A program made the position numbers and the translations under genes. This document shows positions 22,510 to 24,796 of a stretch of DNA of 24,796 bases, piece after piece (positions within the stretch are counted from its first letter, which is position 1; each line of letters starts with the position of its first letter). Where the stretch lies: NCBI RefSeq assembly GCF_028830055.1, contig NZ_CP101655.1, positions 5,918,885 to 5,943,680 on the forward strand. Direction: 5' to 3'. The notes under the pieces were generated by a model. It saw only the letters and a list, made by a program, of their open reading frames with translations, ran no database searches and was not told where the DNA came from. Source of the DNA: Pseudomonas serboccidentalis. Its GTDB lineage: Bacteria; Pseudomonadota; Gammaproteobacteria; Pseudomonadales; Pseudomonadaceae.

Positions 22510-22815
22510 TCAAGTGTCTTGCTTGTTGCTCAGCACCTTGCCGGTGGTGGCGTCAAAGTCCACGTCGAACTCTTTGCCATCGGCGGTTTTCAGCTCGACT
22601 TCGTACTCGTAACCGTTGAAGTGGTTGTCCAGGTCGGTGTCGGTGATGGTCGCACCCGGGTGCAGTTTCAGCGCCTCGGCGTTCATCGACTCCAGCGACT
22701 TGATCTTGCCTTCCTTCACCAGTTGCGGGATCTGGTCGACGCGGACGTCAGCCTGGGCCAGGCCAGCGGTCAGGGTCAGGGCAGCGGCGGTAAACAGGGC
22801 AGTCAAAGTTTTCAT
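22510..22815 (-). CDS. Exported PepSY domain protein
   Basis: This is a small periplasmic protein of 101 residues. Residues 1-22 (MKTLTALFTAAALTLTAGLA then QA) form a signal peptide, with cleavage likely after AQA before DVRV. The mature part has the single PepSY layout: a helix (DQIPQLVKEGKIKSLESMNA), PGATITDTDLDN, then the paired strands YEYEVELKTADGKEFDVDFD and ATTGKVL. PepSY domains bind or inhibit peptidases, or serve as sensory modules. The ATG at 22813-22815 has AAGGA about 8 bases upstream; the longer frame lacks a signal peptide. It is a single-gene unit, closed by a strong terminator. No two-component system or peptidase is adjacent, so its partner is unknown. Confidence 0.88.
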   Translation of the reverse strand: MKTLTALFTAAALTLTAGLAQADVRVDQIPQLVKEGKIKSLESMNAEALKLHPGATITDTDLDNHFNGYEYEVELKTADGKEFDVDFDATTGKVLSNKQDT

Positions 22816-22912
22816 CGGTTCGATCCTTGGTTTGCTTAAGTGCGTGTTCTGTTGAAGTGGGTTCAGATTAACCACCGCAACTTAATTCACCCTTAAAAGC
22901 CCTGAATGCCAA

Positions 22913-22966
22913 GCGGGCAAGCCGCACCCTGCACAGAACCTGTGGGAGCGTGGCTTGCCCGCGATG
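22913..22966. repeat. REP element with partial inverted mate
   Basis: TGTGGGAGCGTGGCTTGCCC and GCGATG (22941-22966) form a REP unit with GTGG. An 11-base inverted match, GCGGGCAAGCC at 22913-22923 against GGCTTGCCCGC at 22952-22962, gives a decayed head-on pair. It lies between the glpQ 3' end and the PepSY gene start. Confidence 0.7.
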
Positions 22967-22985
22967 AAGGCGCCTCGGTTATCGA

Positions 22986-24110
22986 TCAGAAACCGTTGTT
23001 CTTCAACACCTCATCAACACTGGCTGCCGCCGGACGCTTGTAGAACTTCAACAGTTCGCTGGCGCGGTTGGTGAAGATGCCGTCGACGCCGGATGCCATG
23101 ACTTTCTCGAAGTCCACCGGCTCATCGACGGTATACACGTGCACCAGCATGCCCTGATCGTGGGTGTACTGGTTCATCCACGGTTGCACCAGATCCGAAT
23201 AGCTCTGATCGCCGCCCTGGGTCAGCTTGGCCGAAGGGCCGGTGCCGATGGCGCCCTGAGCCTTGGCGAAATCCACCCACTGCTTGAATTCAGCTTCGGA
23301 TTTCGGTTCCTGCTTGCCGTAGAAAGCGTTCTTGTCCTTCTCGCCGGATTCGGCAAAGGTCACTGTCGATTTCGGCTCGATGCTGCCTTCACCGACCCAC
23401 AGCAAGAGGATCTTCGGCACTTGTGGCATTTCCTTTTGCAGCAGTTCGAGGCTGTTTTTCTCGAAGGTCTGCAGGATCACCTTGCCTTTGCCCTGGCCGA
23501 CGCCCAGCTCGCTTTTCGCCAGTTTCGAACCGGCCGGGCTCAACCAGCCGCGGTCCTGCAGCTTCTCTTTGAGGTCATGCTCGATCCCGGGGAACAGTTG
23601 TGGCTCCTTGGTTTCGATGTACAGGCCCGGCTTGTGTTTCGGGTTGGCCTGGGCGATGTCGATGATTTCGTCCAGGGTCAGGATTTTCAGCCCGGCGTAG
23701 GACGGGCGCGCGCGATCCGGGTAAGCCTTGTTGTACCAGCTGCCGGCGTCGAGGGTTTTCAGTTCGGCCATGGTGAAGGCATTGGCCGGGCTGTCCTTGC
23801 GGTCCGGAAACTTGGTCGCGACGTCGGTGGTGCGTTGCAGGTTGTTGTCGTGCAGGGCGAACAACACGCCGTCCTTGCTGCGCTGCAAATCCATTTCCAG
23901 GTAATCGGCGCCGAGGTCGCGGGCCAGTTTGTAGGAGGCGGCGGTGGATTCCGGTGCATCGAAGGACGCGCCACGGTGAGCGATCACGGCTGGATGCGGG
24001 ATGCCATGGGCGGCGGCAAGCGCGTTAACGTCAGTCTGGGCGGCGTGGGCCTGGCCGAGACCGAGCAGCAGGCTCAGCATGAGGGCGCTTCTGGTGAAAG
24101 TGGCGGGCAT
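22986..24110 (-). CDS. glpQ: Periplasmic glycerophosphodiester phosphodiesterase GlpQ
   Basis: This enzyme hydrolyses glycerophosphodiesters to glycerol-3-phosphate and an alcohol, recycling phospholipid head-group remnants for phosphate and carbon. The 374-residue protein has a signal peptide at 1-23 (ending QAHA). The GDPD TIM-barrel signatures are VIAHRGASFDAPESTAASY, with His-45, Arg-46 and Glu-54, and DYLEMDLQRSKDGVLFALHD, with Glu-72, Asp-74 and His-87. GLYIETKEPQLFPGI and the final VDGIFTNRASELLKF complete the set. The ATG at 24108-24110 has AAGGA about 9 bases upstream; another ATG lies 36 bases further up. Length fits the periplasmic GlpQ class, not the shorter cytosolic UgpQ. No Pho box or glp repressor site is evident in the 222-base upstream region. 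Confidence 0.94.
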   Translation of the reverse strand: MPATFTRSALMLSLLLGLGQAHAAQTDVNALAAAHGIPHPAVIAHRGASFDAPESTAASYKLARDLGADYLEMDLQRSKDGVLFALHDNNLQRTTDVATKFPDRKDSPANAFTMAELKTLDAGSWYNKAYPDRARPSYAGLKILTLDEIIDIAQANPKHKPGLYIETKEPQLFPGIEHDLKEKLQDRGWLSPAGSKLAKSELGVGQGKGKVILQTFEKNSLELLQKEMPQVPKILLLWVGEGSIEPKSTVTFAESGEKDKNAFYGKQEPKSEAEFKQWVDFAKAQGAIGTGPSAKLTQGGDQSYSDLVQPWMNQYTHDQGMLVHVYTVDEPVDFEKVMASGVDGIFTNRASELLKFYKRPAAASVDEVLKNNGF

Positions 24111-24300
24111 GTTCGAGTTCCTTTCGCAGGGCATTTTCAAAGACGTACCTTTTAGCAACTGAAGCGATTGCGTGCTATCGCCAGACCGACATAAACGTAT
24201 TAAAAGCGATTTTTCCTGCACTTTTGTGGCGCTGTTTGCAGTACGCTTGCCGGTGGCAGACGCCCCGGCAGAGGGCGCGCCGATTCCTGTGCCCTGCGTG

Positions 24301-24330
24301 TAAACCATCGATGATTTTTCGTGAGGTTTA
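24301..24330 (+). promoter_or_regulatory. Possible ribosome-site-masking hairpin
   Basis: TAAACC (24301-24306) pairs exactly with GGTTTA (24325-24330). The right arm overlaps the GAGG ribosome site (24323-24326) of the gene starting at 24333. The stem is only 6 bp with an 18-base loop, so stability is doubtful. Confidence 0.3.
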
Positions 24331-24332
24331 CC

Positions 24333-24659
24333 ATGCGCATCACTTCCCAACTCATCTGCCAGGCCGCCGACGACCTCAAAGGCTTTGTCGGCCTCAACCG
24401 CAAGACCGGTCAGTACATCGTGCGTTTCAGCGAAGATTCGTTCGGCATGGACGTGGCCGATGACGGCATCATTCCCACCAGCGAATTTGTCTGGGTGGCG
24501 GTCTCCGATACGACCATGACCTTGAAGCGCGAGTTGATTCAGTTGCTGCTGGATCAGAACATCGACGACCGGATCAACATCACCGAGCCGTTGCGGGTGT
24601 ACATGAGCAAGGTTGAGGTGCCGGAGATTGTGGCGGTGCGCAGTCTGGTGAAGGGCTGA
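24333..24659 (+). CDS. Hypothetical protein, 108 residues
   Basis: I do not recognise the family. The 108-residue soluble protein starts MRITSQLICQAADDLKGFVG, has a middle part YIVRFSEDSFGMDVADDGII, and ends EPLRVYMSKVEVPEIVAVRS with LVKG. Predicted strands and one helix (LKRELIQLLLDQ) suggest a small alpha/beta fold with no signal peptide or membrane segment. I start at the ATG at 24333 with GAGG about 7 bases upstream; a GTG at 24321 would put the ribosome site inside the gene. It diverges from glpQ over 222 bases, and the two may share a regulatory region, but nothing links their function. Composition and codon use match the neighbours, so I regard it as a real conserved Pseudomonas gene. 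Confidence 0.8.
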   Translation: MRITSQLICQAADDLKGFVGLNRKTGQYIVRFSEDSFGMDVADDGIIPTSEFVWVAVSDTTMTLKRELIQLLLDQNIDDRINITEPLRVYMSKVEVPEIVAVRSLVKG

Positions 24660-24685
24660 GATTTTGTGCTGACTGTGAAGGCTTC

Positions 24686-24761
24686 TTCGCGAGCAAGCTC
24701 GCTCCCACAAGGTATGCGTTGTGCTGAAGATCACACTGGCTTGCCAGTGATGAGGCCTGTG
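24686..24761. repeat. REP element (GCGAGCAAGCTCGC family) with second hairpin
   Basis: TTCGCGAGCAAGCTCGCTCC and CACA (24686-24709) are the reverse complement of a classic P. fluorescens REP with GTGG at its head. A second hairpin, CACTGG-CTTG-CCAGTG (24734-24749), followed by GATGAGGCC-like sequence, resembles another REP arm. They sit downstream of the 108-residue gene. Confidence 0.75.
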
Positions 24762-24796
24762 ATAGCAGCACCCAACTCACTGCCCAAACGCTGTAC

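Noticed and set aside
22986..24734. A 582-residue version of GlpQ
   Set aside because: The extension crosses the divergent 108-residue gene and has no domain. The signal peptide and ribosome site fix the start at 24110.

Overview
The window looks like a chromosomal segment of a Pseudomonas of the fluorescens group. The reasons are high GC with Pseudomonas-style codon use, a gntR/gntK/gntP gluconate locus of pseudomonad type, AlaC, ZntB and PiT homologues, and many GTAG- or GTGG-headed REP/REPIN palindromes between genes. I see no tRNA, rRNA, insertion sequence, prophage, CRISPR array or secretion locus, so most of the region is ordinary core or semi-core genome.

Layout. Bases 1-2,850 hold, on the minus strand, an Ala/Gln-rich protein of unknown function, an MFS transporter and a PACE-family (AceI-like) efflux protein. 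A LysR regulator (2,851-3,723) diverges from the PACE gene. Bases 3,860-7,079 are the gluconate module: a LacI-type repressor (gntR) divergent from gluconokinase (gntK) and the permease (gntP). Three copies of a TAGCGCTGTC operator-like sequence sit one before each gene. Bases 7,258-9,998 hold the alanine aminotransferase alaC divergent from a LysE-type exporter, a GyrI-like effector-binding protein, and a 38-residue membrane miniprotein gene on the minus strand. Bases 10,164-11,873 hold two GNAT acetyltransferases and an FMN-binding PPOX-family protein.

Bases 12,015-14,047 are a three-gene operon: a SnoaL-like protein, a DGPF/YciI-like protein and an ECF42-type sigma factor with a long C-terminal TPR-like extension. 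The operon is preceded by TGTCGA-N17-CGAC, which resembles the reported ECF42 promoter, so it is probably self-activating. Bases 14,201-15,581 hold a second divergent LysR/PACE pair. Bases 15,695-17,467 hold an SDR oxidoreductase divergent from its probable LysR regulator, with a TTTATC-N11-GATAAA inverted repeat between them. Bases 17,585-22,376 hold a PiT-family phosphate transporter, ZntB and a methyl-accepting chemotaxis protein. Bases 22,510-24,659 hold a small exported PepSY protein, periplasmic GlpQ and an unrecognised 108-residue protein.

The main themes are divergent regulator/target pairs (five of them) and repeat-marked gene ends. Seven REPIN-like doublets of about 85-97 bp close transcription units. 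One is inside-out, one has unequal arms, and one carries compensated stem changes. The least described items are the ECF42 operon with its matching promoter, the presence of two LysR-PACE modules in one window, and the unannotated 38-residue membrane protein.
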